Assembly: GCA_903862955.1 (NCBI GenBank)
Contig: CAIPAH010000011.1
Span: 1-64,000 of the forward strand
Length of the DNA: 64,000 nt
Direction: 5' to 3'
DNA from: an uncultured Opitutia bacterium
Lineage (GTDB): Bacteria; Verrucomicrobiota; Verrucomicrobiia; Opitutales; Opitutaceae
The notes under the pieces are model-generated. The model saw nothing but the letters and a program-made list of their open reading frames with translations. It was not told where the DNA came from and searched no databases. Position 1 is the stretch's first letter. The number at the start of each line of letters is the position of its first letter. Below, one piece after another: positions 44,330 through 53,583 of this stretch. Position numbers and translations under genes: made by a program.

Positions 44330-45307
44330 TCAGCACAGCAACGAGCCGAAGTCCATGAAGTCGGCCGCGAAGCCGCCCTTCACGCCCTTGCAGATCACGC
44401 TCACGGCGTCGTGCGAATGCAGCGACTCAAGGTGCGAGCAGGCGATCTGGAAATCCTTGATGCGGCGGTCGCCGTCGAACTCCCGGTAAAGCAGCCGCGC
44501 CGCGTCCTCGACGAACTTCAGGTTCGCGCCGTTGAGCTCCGCGAAGGCCTGCTCGTCCTCGCGCTTCACCATCACCTGCGTTTCGGTCTGCAGCGCCTTC
44601 ACGCAGTGCGCGCGCACGTCCTCGATCCAGATCTTTTTGCCCTCGGCCTCCTCGATCGTGATGCGCGCCTTGCTGCGCTGCGAATGCGGCACGCCGTATT
44701 TGCCCCGCCGGTCCCGCGCGTGCTCGGTCAGCTCCGCGGAGCACGGGCACGCCGACGAGTAAACAAAATCGAAATGGATGAACCGCCGGTAGTGACCCTC
44801 GCGTGTCATCACGCCCTCGAACGCCACCTCGTAATACTGCCATCCTTCCAGGCCGCTGCGGAGGCTCCGCTGGAGCATCGGGTAGGAGAACGCCACCTTC
44901 AGCCGCGCCGACTTGCGGCCCACGTTGCGCAGGTAGGCCTTGAGGATCCGCCCCATCCACTCGCCCGTGATCACGCCGTCCTTGTGCTCGTAAAACGAGC
45001 GCATGATGCGGCTCATGTTGATGCCCTTCAACTCGGCCTCGAGCGAGACCGTGCCCGTCACGCTGGTCTCGAGCGTGAGCACCTGGCCGGCCTTCGTGCG
45101 GTATTTCAGCGGCAGGCGGAAATTGTGGATGCCGACCTGCTGGATCGGGACCTTGATGCCCTGCAGGTCGTCGTGCGCCGCCTCCATCATGTCCGGCAGC
45201 GTCGCCCGATAGGCCGGGGTCGCGCGGAACTTCGCGTCGTAAACGTGGGCAATGCTCGCAGAGGTCCCGTCCGCGGAGCGGTGGAGATACATCGGCTTTT
45301 TCTTCAT
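44330..45307 (-). CDS. folE2: GTP cyclohydrolase FolE2 (type IB)
   Basis: A 325-residue enzyme converting GTP to dihydroneopterin triphosphate, the first step of folate, biopterin and queuosine pathways. The active-site Cys region is [19 protein letters not shown] (near residue 184), and the block [16 protein letters not shown] follows. Other family blocks include [15 protein letters not shown]. FolE2 uses varied metals and often replaces zinc-dependent FolE under zinc limitation. A PTPS-type gene lies upstream, 82 bases away, so the two likely form one pterin operon. Confidence 0.96.
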   Translation of the reverse strand: MKKKPMYLHRSADGTSASIAHVYDAKFRATPAYRATLPDMMEAAHDDLQGIKVPIQQVGIHNFRLPLKYRTKAGQVLTLETSVTGTVSLEAELKGINMSRIMRSFYEHKDGVITGEWMGRILKAYLRNVGRKSARLKVAFSYPMLQRSLRSGLEGWQYYEVAFEGVMTREGHYRRFIHFDFVYSSACPCSAELTEHARDRRGKYGVPHSQRSKARITIEEAEGKKIWIEDVRAHCVKALQTETQVMVKREDEQAFAELNGANLKFVEDAARLLYREFDGDRRIKDFQIACSHLESLHSHDAVSVICKGVKGGFAADFMDFGSLLC

Positions 45308-45389
45308 GTCGTTTTTTGCGTCGGAGCCAGGCGGTTGTGACGATAACCGTAGCCCCGGCGAAAGTCGGGGTTAACTGGCCGGTGGGTGC

Positions 45390-45866
45390 TTACGGGAGGT
45401 CGGGACCGAAAAATTCGGCGTAGTTGCGCGGGGTTTCGTAGAGCCGCACGCAGTGCAGCCGGCCGGCGGGCAGGCGCGGCGCGATCTCGTGCCAGAAGGC
45501 GATGACGAGATTCTCCGTCGAAGGAATGATGCCGCGCAGGAAAGGGACCTCGTCGTTGAGGTTGCGGTGGTCGCACTTGTCCACCACCGCCTCGTGGAGG
45601 AGGCGCTTCAGCACCCCGAGGTCGATGATGTAGCCCGTTTCCGGGTCGGGCTGCCCGCTGACCGTGACCTCGAGCACATAGTTGTGGCCGTGCCAGTGCG
45701 GGTTGGTGCAGAGGCCGTATTGCCGCTGGTTCCAGGCGAGGCTCTTCGTCGGGTTGTAGAGCCGGTGCGCTGAGTTGAAATGCACCTGCCGCGTGATGAA
45801 AACCGTCCCAGCGAGCACGCGTGGCGCGCGACGCGAAGCGGACGGACGGGAGGGGCGTTTCGGCAT
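45390..45866 (-). CDS. 6-pyruvoyl-tetrahydropterin synthase/QueD-family protein
   Basis: A 158-residue enzyme acting on the FolE2 product. Zinc His ligands are in FNSAHRLYNP (near residue 30) and WHGHNYVLEV (near 58), and the catalytic Cys is in LCTNPHWHGHN. The DHRNLND triad block and the Glu in YETPRNYAEFF are present. The Cys lies five residues before HGH, as in the animal PTPS pattern, rather than three as in E. coli QueD. So it may make 6-pyruvoyl tetrahydropterin, though queuosine precursor synthesis is not excluded. The first 16 residues are basic and may not be translated if a later start is used. Confidence 0.9.
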   Translation of the reverse strand: MPKRPSRPSASRRAPRVLAGTVFITRQVHFNSAHRLYNPTKSLAWNQRQYGLCTNPHWHGHNYVLEVTVSGQPDPETGYIIDLGVLKRLLHEAVVDKCDHRNLNDEVPFLRGIIPSTENLVIAFWHEIAPRLPAGRLHCVRLYETPRNYAEFFGPDLP

Positions 45867-46010
45867 GGAGGGGCAGAGGTATGCAAATTTCGGCGCGGGT
45901 CAATGCGCCGTCGTGGAATAGTGGCGTGGCACGGCTGTTCCACCCGTGCCACGCCCGGGCTGCCAGAATTGCGTTGTCGCCGGCGTCGGGGAGCGCTTGC
46001 TGACAGCATC

Positions 46011-46814
46011 ATGGCCATGCGGTTTTGCATCCTCGGGAGCGGCAGCTCGGGCAACAGCGCCCTGCTGCAAACCGAGGGCGCGCGCGTGCTGGTCGACGCG
46101 GGGTTTTCCGCTCGCAAACTCGGTACCCTGCTCACGGCGGCGGGCGAGGCGCTCGAGCGAATCGACGCGATCTTCCTCACCCACGAGCACGGCGACCACG
46201 CCGCGGGGATCGAGGGGCTCAAGAAATTTCCCCACATCCGCGTTTTTGCGAACGCCGCGACCGCCCGCGCCGTGCAGGCCGGGCTCACCCACCGGCCCGA
46301 CTGGCAGATCTTCGAGACGGGCGCACGCTTTCGCTTCCGCGACCTCGACGTCGAGAGTTTCACCGTGCCCCACGACGCGCAGGAGCCGGTGGGCTTCCGC
46401 TTCAGCAGCGGCGCCGAGGGCGACTTGTTCGCGCCGCGGCGTTCCCTCGCGTTCCTGACCGACCTCGGCCACGCGCCCCAGCACATCCGCGAGCACATCC
46501 GTGAGTGCGAGGTGCTCGTCGTCGAGGCCAACCATTGCCCCGACTTGCTCAAGGCCGACCTGCGCCGCCCTTGGTCCACCAAGCAGCGCATCGGCGGCCG
46601 CCACGGACATCTCTCCAACGACGGCGCGCGCGAACTCCTCGCGGCCGTCGCCAGCCCGCGCTGGCGCCGGGTTTACCTCACGCACCTCTCGCGCGACTGC
46701 AATTCCCCCGCCGCCGTCGAGCGCGCGCTCACCGAGGTGCGCGTGACGCTGCAGGCCTGCGAATTCGCCATCGTCGGCGCCGGCGAGGGCACGCCGTTCT
46801 ACGAATTCGTCTGA
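46011..46814 (+). CDS. MBL-fold metallohydrolase, YycJ/WalJ-like
   Basis: A 267-residue beta-lactamase-fold hydrolase. The metal motif is FLTHEHGDHAAGIEGL (near residue 55), with VLVDAGFSARKLG upstream, LAFLTDLGHAP and YLTHLSRDCNSP later. The start MAMRFCILGSGSSGNSALL is the YycJ family pattern (GSGSSGNS). YycJ members are reported 5' exonucleases in repair or cell-wall regulation. The spacer upstream to the PTPS gene (divergent) is 144 bases. Substrate is inferred only from the family. Confidence 0.92.
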   Translation: MAMRFCILGSGSSGNSALLQTEGARVLVDAGFSARKLGTLLTAAGEALERIDAIFLTHEHGDHAAGIEGLKKFPHIRVFANAATARAVQAGLTHRPDWQIFETGARFRFRDLDVESFTVPHDAQEPVGFRFSSGAEGDLFAPRRSLAFLTDLGHAPQHIREHIRECEVLVVEANHCPDLLKADLRRPWSTKQRIGGRHGHLSNDGARELLAAVASPRWRRVYLTHLSRDCNSPAAVERALTEVRVTLQACEFAIVGAGEGTPFYEFV

Positions 46815-46894
46815 TCGCGAGCGGTGATGCAGCCGGCGGAATGTCACGCAGGCGTCCCCGCCGGACCTACTTCACCATCATGGACCGGCGGCAC

Positions 46895-48244
46895 TCAGTG
46901 CGTGTCGCCCTTTTTCAGGCTGTGCCGGTGCGCGATGGAGTACATCAGCACGCCGCCGAGCAGGCCAAACGGCACCTGGTAGTAAAAATAGTAGCCCCAG
47001 CCGTAGTGGTCGAGCACCCAGCCCAGGCCCTTGATCGCGAGCGCGGCGCCGAAATATTGGAACGCGTCAATGACGCCGGACGCGAACGCCGCCATCTTGC
47101 GTCCGCCGATGTCCATCGCCGCCGCGGGACCGAGCAGCGAGTGGGTTGAGTTCACCGTGAACGCGATCATGACCACCATGATGAGCGTCCAGTTGACCGA
47201 GGTGACCTGCGCCGCGATGAACGTGATGGCGACCTGTAGGAAATAGATGATTGCCGCGACCGGCGCGCGCCGCGAGTGGAAGAACCGGTCCGAGATCCAA
47301 CCGGAGAGGAGCGAACCGGCCGAGGCCGCGACCGGGATGGCCAGCCCGAGCGACTGGAATTTCCACCCCCGTGGGTCCAAGTGGTAGACGTCCTGGAAGA
47401 GCCGGGGAAACCACTGGTCGATGCCCTGCCGCACGGCGCCCGTCGTGGCGTAGGCGACGGCCACAATCCACACGATGGGATTGGTGATGATGTGCCGGAA
47501 GACCGTCCAGATTTCCGTGCGCACCTCTTGATCGGCGTGGTCGGCCTCGCCGGGGAAGAGATTCTTGTAGCCGCACTCCTCGGGCGTGTCCTTGACCACC
47601 AGCGCCAGCAGGACGGCGACCAGGGATGCGAGGCCCGCCGGGATCCAGAACAGCCAGCGCCAGTGCTGCGGCGGTACGTGCCACATGCCGAGGAAGACAA
47701 AGCCTGCGAGCAGCGCCGGCAGCAGCCAGTTCGCCACGCCGCGGCCGAGGTTGATCATGCATCCGAAAATGCCCGCAAAGGTGCCGCGCTCGCGTTCGCT
47801 GAACCAGGCGGTGTTGATCTTGATGAAACCGGGCGCCCCGAACGCTTGCGCATAGCCGTTGAGGCCCCACAGCAGGGCGAAGAGCCACAGCATGCCCCAG
47901 AACGACGCCGCGCCAAACGCCAGGCTCATGGTGACCGTGCCCGCCGCGCCGATCAGCATCGCGCGCTTGCCGCCGATCCGGTCGGTGAGGAGGCCGTTGA
48001 TGATCTGGCCGCAGCCGTAGGCGACGAACTGGCAGGCTAGGATCGTGCTGATGTCGCCCTTCGAGAAATGAAACTCGTCGCTGATGGCCTTGTTCGCGTA
48101 GGAAAAATTATACCGGCACAGGTAAAAACTGGTGTAGGTCAGGCCGACGATCGCCCAGTTCATTCCCCGGCGGGCGCGGAAGCCGGGTGGCAGTTGAGGG
48201 CGGGGATCGGGGATCGGCAGCGGGGCGACGGACGAAACGGGCAT
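46895..48244 (-). CDS. MFS transporter of the organophosphate:phosphate antiporter type (first of tandem pair)
   Basis: A 449-residue membrane protein with 12 predicted helices. The N-terminal half has the OPA-type block YTSFYLCRYNFSYANKAIS (near residue 38) and the loop LLTDRIGGKRAMLIG. The C-terminal half has SGWISDRFFHSRRAPVAAI and the late STHSLLGPAAAMDIGGRKMAA. GlpT/UhpT-family proteins exchange sugar- or glycerol-phosphates for phosphate; the ligand here is unknown. A related gene lies immediately upstream on the same strand. The start is ATG at 48244; GTG one codon earlier is also possible. Confidence 0.9.
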   Translation of the reverse strand: MPVSSVAPLPIPDPRPQLPPGFRARRGMNWAIVGLTYTSFYLCRYNFSYANKAISDEFHFSKGDISTILACQFVAYGCGQIINGLLTDRIGGKRAMLIGAAGTVTMSLAFGAASFWGMLWLFALLWGLNGYAQAFGAPGFIKINTAWFSERERGTFAGIFGCMINLGRGVANWLLPALLAGFVFLGMWHVPPQHWRWLFWIPAGLASLVAVLLALVVKDTPEECGYKNLFPGEADHADQEVRTEIWTVFRHIITNPIVWIVAVAYATTGAVRQGIDQWFPRLFQDVYHLDPRGWKFQSLGLAIPVAASAGSLLSGWISDRFFHSRRAPVAAIIYFLQVAITFIAAQVTSVNWTLIMVVMIAFTVNSTHSLLGPAAAMDIGGRKMAAFASGVIDAFQYFGAALAIKGLGWVLDHYGWGYYFYYQVPFGLLGGVLMYSIAHRHSLKKGDTH

Positions 48245-48329
48245 CACACCAACCTACACAAGGCCCGGCTCCCACCACGAGCCAATACCCACGCCGTTCC
48301 CCTGCCGACCTCGGGACGCACGCCCCGGC

Positions 48330-49814
48330 TCAGGCCGTGGGCGCGGACTTCTGCTCGTGCTCGTTGATGTACTTCCGCGTGGCCGCCGGCAGCTCGTTCC
48401 AGATGCGGTAGGCGATGAAGACGCCCACCAACGCGAACGGCATGAGGAAGATCGGCCACCACTGCCAGCTGTGACCGGTCCATTTCGTCCCGGTCAAATA
48501 TCCGACGCAGACGGATTGAATGCCCGAGCCGAGGTAGACGCAGCCGTCAATGAGGCCGGAGCCTGTGGCCGCGGCCTTGCGGCCGCCGAAGTCGGCCGCG
48601 GCCGTGCCCGACATGAGTGAGTGCACGCCCGTCACGGCGGCCACGATCAGCAGCGCCGCCACGCCGACCATGAACGGGAACTTGAAGAGGTTCATCGCCA
48701 TCACCGCGGCCATCATGAGCATGAAGGCGCAAAAAATGGCGGCGGGAGGGCCGCGCCGCGACTGGAAGAACCGGTCCGAGATCAGCCCGCCCGCGAATCC
48801 GCCGACGATCCCGAAGAGGCACAGCAACAACCCCCAGTTGTGCAGGATGCCCTCGGCGCCTTGCTGCGGCACCTGGTTCGCAAAGACCGTGTACCACTGC
48901 ATGATGCCATTCCGCAAAACGCCAGCGGTGAGGGATACTCCGCCCAGCATCAACATGATCGGGTTGAAGATGACCTTCTTCAGCAGATCCAACATCGTGT
49001 AGGTCTCGTGCATGTGCCCGGTGGAGGCATCGTGCACGTCAAGATGCGGAAAACCGGCATCCTCGGGCGTCTCCTCAATGAGCCAAGCGTCCAGCACCAC
49101 CCAGACCACCATGATGGCCGCCGGGACGAAAAACACCGCCCACGTCGCATCCTGCGTCGCCCCGCCCGGAACGAAAATCGTCCGCAGCAACCTGGCCACG
49201 AAACTGTCGGCACCCGCGTGCACCTTCGTGACGTCCACGATCGCCTGGCCCCACTCGAAGGCGAAATAGACGCCGAACGAGATCAGCGTGCCGAAGATCG
49301 CGCCGAACACGCCGCGCTCGCGCACGTGGAACCAGTTCGCCTTCACCTTGATGATCGAGACCGCGCCGTAGCTCTGGAAATACATGTTCAGCGCGTAAAT
49401 CCACACAAACGGCCAGAACAACGGAATCTTCGTGCGGCCGGTCAGCACCAGCCAGGTAATCACGCCGAGCACGACGTTCGCCACGCTCGAGCCAATGGCA
49501 GCAATGATGATGCCTTTCTTGCCGCCGATGCGATCCACCAGCGGCCCGTTGACCAAAAACGAGAACGCGTAGGTCACGGTCCCCGCAAAAAACACCCACC
49601 CGAAATCCTCATTGCCCATCAGCGACCCGAACGCGTTCTTCGCCACCGTCAGGTTGTACCGGCCCATGTACAGGAAGGCATACGTCATCCCCAGCGGGAA
49701 CCAGTTGATGAACCGCCGGCTCAGGAACCACGGGCCGTGCTTCAGCGGGTTGTTGTAGAAATAGATCCCGATGACGGCAATCAGGCTGATGGCAACGATT
49801 CCGAGTGACGACAT
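48330..49814 (-). CDS. MFS transporter of the organophosphate:phosphate antiporter type (second of tandem pair)
   Basis: A 494-residue relative of the downstream gene. Matching blocks are MTYAFLYMGRYNLTVAKNAFG, LVDRIGGKKGIIIA, ISDRFFQSRRGPPAAI and GVHSLMSGTAAADFGGRKAAAT. It has an extra N-terminal helix (GIVAISLIAVIGIYFYN) before the usual first one, and a longer charged loop mid-protein (DVHDASTGHMHETYTM). It lies 85 bases upstream of the other transporter, which suggests an old tandem duplication. Pyruvate kinase is divergent upstream. Confidence 0.9.
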   Translation of the reverse strand: MSSLGIVAISLIAVIGIYFYNNPLKHGPWFLSRRFINWFPLGMTYAFLYMGRYNLTVAKNAFGSLMGNEDFGWVFFAGTVTYAFSFLVNGPLVDRIGGKKGIIIAAIGSSVANVVLGVITWLVLTGRTKIPLFWPFVWIYALNMYFQSYGAVSIIKVKANWFHVRERGVFGAIFGTLISFGVYFAFEWGQAIVDVTKVHAGADSFVARLLRTIFVPGGATQDATWAVFFVPAAIMVVWVVLDAWLIEETPEDAGFPHLDVHDASTGHMHETYTMLDLLKKVIFNPIMLMLGGVSLTAGVLRNGIMQWYTVFANQVPQQGAEGILHNWGLLLCLFGIVGGFAGGLISDRFFQSRRGPPAAIFCAFMLMMAAVMAMNLFKFPFMVGVAALLIVAAVTGVHSLMSGTAAADFGGRKAAATGSGLIDGCVYLGSGIQSVCVGYLTGTKWTGHSWQWWPIFLMPFALVGVFIAYRIWNELPAATRKYINEHEQKSAPTA

Positions 49815-49933
49815 GACGACCGGTCACGCTGAGCAGAACCGCGCCGCGCTGCACGGAAAATCTGCAAACGACACGCCAATGTGACGTGCGCGGCACTTGC
49901 GCCGCCGTTCGGAATCCGGCACAAGGCTCGCCC

Positions 49934-51367
49934 ATGAGCGCCGCCCTGCCCTTCCGCCGGACCAAGATCATCTTCACCCTCGGGCCCGCCACCGAGAGTG
50001 AGGAGATGCTCGAGAAGATGCTGCGCGCCGGCGCCGACGTCGTCCGCCTCAACATGGCCCACGCCAGCCACGAGTGGACCCGCGACGTCATCCGCCGCAT
50101 CCGCACCGTCAGCGCCCGCGTCGGCCGCGAGGTCGCGATCATGATGGACATCAAGGGCCCCGAGATCCGCACCGGCGACCTCGCCGCGCCGATCGAACTG
50201 AAGGCCGGCGAGATCTTCGACTTCACCGTCAAACCCGGCGCCGGGCGTGACGGCGGCGAGGAAATCCGCTCCGTCGACGTGAATTACCAGAACCTCGTCA
50301 ACGACATCTCCGTCGGCAGCATTGTCCTCGTCGACAACGGCCTGCTCCGTCTCGAGGTCCTCACAAAAAGTGACGCGCATATCCGCTGCCGCGTACTCAT
50401 CGCCGGCCAACTCAGCTCGCGCCGCCACATCAATCTCCCGGGCGTGAAGGTCAACCTGCCCGCCTTCACCGAGAAGGACCGTGCCGACACCCTCGTCGGC
50501 CTCGAGGAGGGCATCGACTTCGTCGCGCTTTCCTTCGTGCGCGAGGCCAAGGACGTCGCCGAACTGCGCCTCTTCCTCGCGGAGCGGAAATCCACGGCGC
50601 GCATCATCGCCAAGATCGAGGACCAGTCCGCCATCACCAACCTCGACGAAATCGTCACGGCCTGCGACGGCCTCATGGTCGCCCGCGGCGACCTCGGCAT
50701 CGAGTGTCCCTTCGAGGATTTGCCGGTCATCCAGCGCCGCGCCGTCCGCGCCTGCATCGCGCAGGGCCGGCCGGTCATCGTCGCCACGCACATGCTCGAG
50801 TCGATGATCGTGCAGCCCGTGCCCACCCGCGCGGAGATCACCGACGTCGCCAACGCTGTCTATGAATTCGCCGACTGCGTGATGCTCTCCGGCGAGACCA
50901 CCGTGGGCAAATACCCCGTCGAATGCGTGCAGATGCTCGACAAGATCGCCCGGCGCATCGAGGCCGAGGACGACGCCGACCGCCGCACCCCCGCCGTCTT
51001 CACCGCCGAGCGCATGAAGGTGCTGCACTCCGCCGTCGTGCTCGCGAACGAGATCCCTCACTCGAAGATTCTCACGTTCACGCGCCACGGCTTCATGGCC
51101 AACGGCCTCGCCGCCCTCCGGCCCGTGCGCGCCCCCATTCTCACCATCACGCCGTCGGTCGGCCTGCAGCGCCAGCTGCGGCTGCTCCGCGCCGTCGAGC
51201 CGTATCTCATGCCGCTGGCCACCGATCCCGACGCCACCATCGAGAACGCCATCCAACTGCTCCGTCGCGCCGGCCGGATCGCGCCCGGCGACAAGCTCAT
51301 CGTCGCGACCGACATCCTCTCGCTCGACCGCCTCGTCGACAGCGTGCAGCTGCGCACGGTGACGTGA
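49934..51367 (+). CDS. pyk: Pyruvate kinase
   Basis: A 477-residue glycolytic enzyme making ATP and pyruvate from PEP and ADP. Signatures: TKIIFTLGPATESEEML at the N-terminus, RLNMAHASHEW, IIAKIEDQSAITNLDEIV with the active-site Lys, and LMVARGDLGIECPFEDLP. The C-terminal allosteric domain is present. The ATG at 49934 gives the normal start MSAALPFRRTK. No ribosome-binding site is evident in the C-rich leader. It stands divergently from the OPA pair. Confidence 0.97.
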   Translation: MSAALPFRRTKIIFTLGPATESEEMLEKMLRAGADVVRLNMAHASHEWTRDVIRRIRTVSARVGREVAIMMDIKGPEIRTGDLAAPIELKAGEIFDFTVKPGAGRDGGEEIRSVDVNYQNLVNDISVGSIVLVDNGLLRLEVLTKSDAHIRCRVLIAGQLSSRRHINLPGVKVNLPAFTEKDRADTLVGLEEGIDFVALSFVREAKDVAELRLFLAERKSTARIIAKIEDQSAITNLDEIVTACDGLMVARGDLGIECPFEDLPVIQRRAVRACIAQGRPVIVATHMLESMIVQPVPTRAEITDVANAVYEFADCVMLSGETTVGKYPVECVQMLDKIARRIEAEDDADRRTPAVFTAERMKVLHSAVVLANEIPHSKILTFTRHGFMANGLAALRPVRAPILTITPSVGLQRQLRLLRAVEPYLMPLATDPDATIENAIQLLRRAGRIAPGDKLIVATDILSLDRLVDSVQLRTVT

Positions 51368-51417
51368 CAGGCAAAAGACTTGCCCCGCGTCCCGGTCCCC
51401 GTTTGCTCGCCGCCAAC

Positions 51418-51813
51418 ATGCGCCGGCGTTTCTCCCTCGTCCTCACGCTCACCGCGTGGCTGCTCGCCACCGGCGGCCAGTGGGACGTCGTGCAGACTTT
51501 CGGCTGGGGCCGGATGATCTTCACCTACTCGCAGTCGATGCCGCTGTTGCGCGCCGTCGAGCAAACCTTCCGCGGTGACACGCTCTGCGGCGTCTGCCTC
51601 GCCGTGCAGGCCGCAAAGCAGCAACAGCAGTCCGCCGACGCCAAGGTTCCCAACCCGCCCGCGCCGGAGAAAATTTTCCTGGCGAACACCGTGCACGTGG
51701 GCGTGTTCGCCTCCGCCGCTTTCGCCTGCACGGGACTCGTGCCCGACTGGCCCGCGCCTGTGAGCGCGGAGCGCTCCGCCCCGCCCGGCCCGCCGCCGCG
51801 GCGCCTGGCCTGA
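51418..51813 (+). CDS. Small exported protein with a CxxC pair, metal-locus neighbour
   Basis: A 131-residue protein with an N-terminal signal or anchor (RRRFSLVLTLTAWLLATGG). Then FGWGRMIFTYSQSMPLLRAVEQTF leads to GDTLCGVCLAVQAAKQQQQ, a CxxC pair near residue 57. The rest is Pro-rich and ends in a basic tail. I cannot name the family. It is the first gene of the plus-strand metal block and 133 bases before the outer-membrane-like gene. The CxxC may bind copper, but that is inference from context. Confidence 0.72.
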   Translation: MRRRFSLVLTLTAWLLATGGQWDVVQTFGWGRMIFTYSQSMPLLRAVEQTFRGDTLCGVCLAVQAAKQQQQSADAKVPNPPAPEKIFLANTVHVGVFASAAFACTGLVPDWPAPVSAERSAPPGPPPRRLA

Positions 51814-51946
51814 GCCTGATCCCGCACCGCTGAGTGCGCCCGCGCGTCCGCCCCACGGCGGAACGCCACCGCGTCGGTGTCGACGCGTTGCCCTGTCCCG
51901 CCGGTTCTCTGACCGGCCATCTTCCACCTCTCTCCATTTTCGTTTC

Positions 51947-52921
51947 ATGAAACGCATTTCTCTTTCCCGTTTTGTTTCCCTCCTGTCGCTGGCATCGCTC
52001 ATTTGGGCCGCCGGTGTTCCTCCCGTTCGCGCCTGCTCGACCTGCGGTTGCTCGCTCAGCGCCGACTGGGCCGCCCTCGGCTACGACCTGATGCCCGGTT
52101 TCGAGGCCGGTCTGCGCTACGAATATTTCGACCAGTCGGATCTTCGGTCCGGCACCGGCAGCGCGGATCGCGCCGCCTTCCCGCTGCCAAACAACGCGGA
52201 GCTCCAGCAACGCACGCTCAATCGCAACACCTGGTTCGACCTCGGCTACGCATTCAATCGCTCGTGGTCCCTCACGGCGTCCGTGCCGTTCCATGACCGT
52301 TTTCACACCACCATCGCCGAGGGCGACACCGAGATTTCCACGTCCCGCGCCAGCGGACTCGGCGATCTGCGGTTGCTCGCGCGTTACGAGTCCTTCACCT
52401 CCAGCCACGGTCTCGGATTTCAATTCGGGCTCAAGCTCCCCACCGGCCGGTTCGACCAGACATTCGCCGAAGGCCCGCAAGCCGGCGAGCTCCTCGACCG
52501 CGGCCTGCAACTGGGCACCGGCACGACCGACATGCTGGCCGGCATCTCCTGGTTTGCCCGGCCGGCGGAAAGCCTCGGCGCGTTCCTCCAACTCACCGCC
52601 CAACAGCCGCTGGCCGCGCGCGATCATTTCCTGCCGTCCGCCAGCCTCAATCTCAGCGGCGGGCTCCGCTGGCTGAACTCGAGTCGCTTCACCCCGCAGT
52701 TGCAGTTCAACGTGAAGGCCGAGGGACGCGAACACGGCTCCGCCTCGGACCGCGACAACAGCGGCGGCACCCTGGCCTACCTCAATCCCGGCCTGACCGC
52801 CGAGCTCGCCGCCCGCACCCGCGCTTACGTCTTTGTGCAGCTGCCCGTCTACCAGCGCGTCAACGGCCTCCAGCTTGAGCCGAAATGGATCTTTTCCGCG
52901 GGAGTGAGCCAGCATTTCTAG
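51947..52921 (+). CDS. Outer-membrane beta-barrel-like protein with CSTCGC mature N-terminus
   Basis: A 324-residue exported protein. The signal peptide (to about residue 29, ending PPVRA) is followed at once by CSTCGCSLSADW, a Cys-rich mature end. From about residue 47 on, alternating strands (GFEAGLRYEYFDQSDLR, WSLTASVPFHDRF, GLGFQFGLKLPTGRFD, GGLRWLNSSRFTPQLQFNV) and the terminal Phe (VSQHF) are typical of an outer-membrane barrel. It resembles barrels found near metal pumps and in phenol-metabolism MetA-type families. It may replace or assist an outer-membrane factor for the RND pump, or bind copper outside. Confidence 0.82.
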   Translation: MKRISLSRFVSLLSLASLIWAAGVPPVRACSTCGCSLSADWAALGYDLMPGFEAGLRYEYFDQSDLRSGTGSADRAAFPLPNNAELQQRTLNRNTWFDLGYAFNRSWSLTASVPFHDRFHTTIAEGDTEISTSRASGLGDLRLLARYESFTSSHGLGFQFGLKLPTGRFDQTFAEGPQAGELLDRGLQLGTGTTDMLAGISWFARPAESLGAFLQLTAQQPLAARDHFLPSASLNLSGGLRWLNSSRFTPQLQFNVKAEGREHGSASDRDNSGGTLAYLNPGLTAELAARTRAYVFVQLPVYQRVNGLQLEPKWIFSAGVSQHF

Positions 52922-53081
52922 CCCCGTGCTAAGCCCACGCGACGGAGCGGGTTGGGTTTTTCCGGCCGGCCCATCCGACTGCGGACCGGCCGGTTCGCCC
53001 TCAAAAAATGCCCAGTGAATGTCAGCTTTCGCGCAGGTTTGCCGCTTGCGACGCCGGGGCTTTGGACCGATCATTTCTCCC

Positions 53082-53438
53082 GTGATTCGCCGCTTTGCCA
53101 TCTTCCTGCTCGTGCTCGCCGGGGCCTTGGCCCCGGCGCTGCCGGCACTCGAAAAGATGGTCCCGGCGCGCGTCACGTGTGGCTGTGTCCACTGTCGGTG
53201 CAACCATGCCGCATGCCCCATGCCGGCACCCGTTCGCACCGAAAACACAGCCACTAGCGCTTTCGTCGCGGGTCTCGTCACCCGCGCCACCGCCCCGCGG
53301 TCCGTCCGCGTCGCGCGCGTGATTTCCACCCCAGTGGCCGTCTTCCCCGCTGCAACGCAGACGAGGTTCCCGGTTGCGGAGTCGGTGACGCCTGCGAGTG
53401 TGCCCCTGTTCAAGGCCCACTGCAGTTTCCTGATCTGA
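53082..53438 (+). CDS. Small exported Cys-rich protein
   Basis: A 118-residue protein with a signal sequence (RRFAIFLLVLAGALAPALPA) and, just after it, CGCVHCRCNHAACPMP, seven Cys or His in 16 residues, a likely soft-metal-binding cluster. The rest is Val/Ala/Thr-rich without known domains. GTG 53082 is chosen as the start because it places the signal sequence at the terminus; a longer form from ATG 53019 is possible. It lies between the barrel gene and the CusB-like gene and may be a periplasmic copper scavenger. Confidence 0.65.
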   Translation: MIRRFAIFLLVLAGALAPALPALEKMVPARVTCGCVHCRCNHAACPMPAPVRTENTATSAFVAGLVTRATAPRSVRVARVISTPVAVFPAATQTRFPVAESVTPASVPLFKAHCSFLI

Positions 53439-53583
53439 GTTCCCCCGGGCGCAGTGTGTCCGGACCTCGGTGTGCCCGCTCCTCGCGGACCGCGCGCTCC
53501 GGACACCGCCCGCCGCTAGCCTCCGGCACGTTTCACGCTGCCGTTCCGCCTGGGTCCCCCGTTTTCCGCTCAGATTCCCTGCC

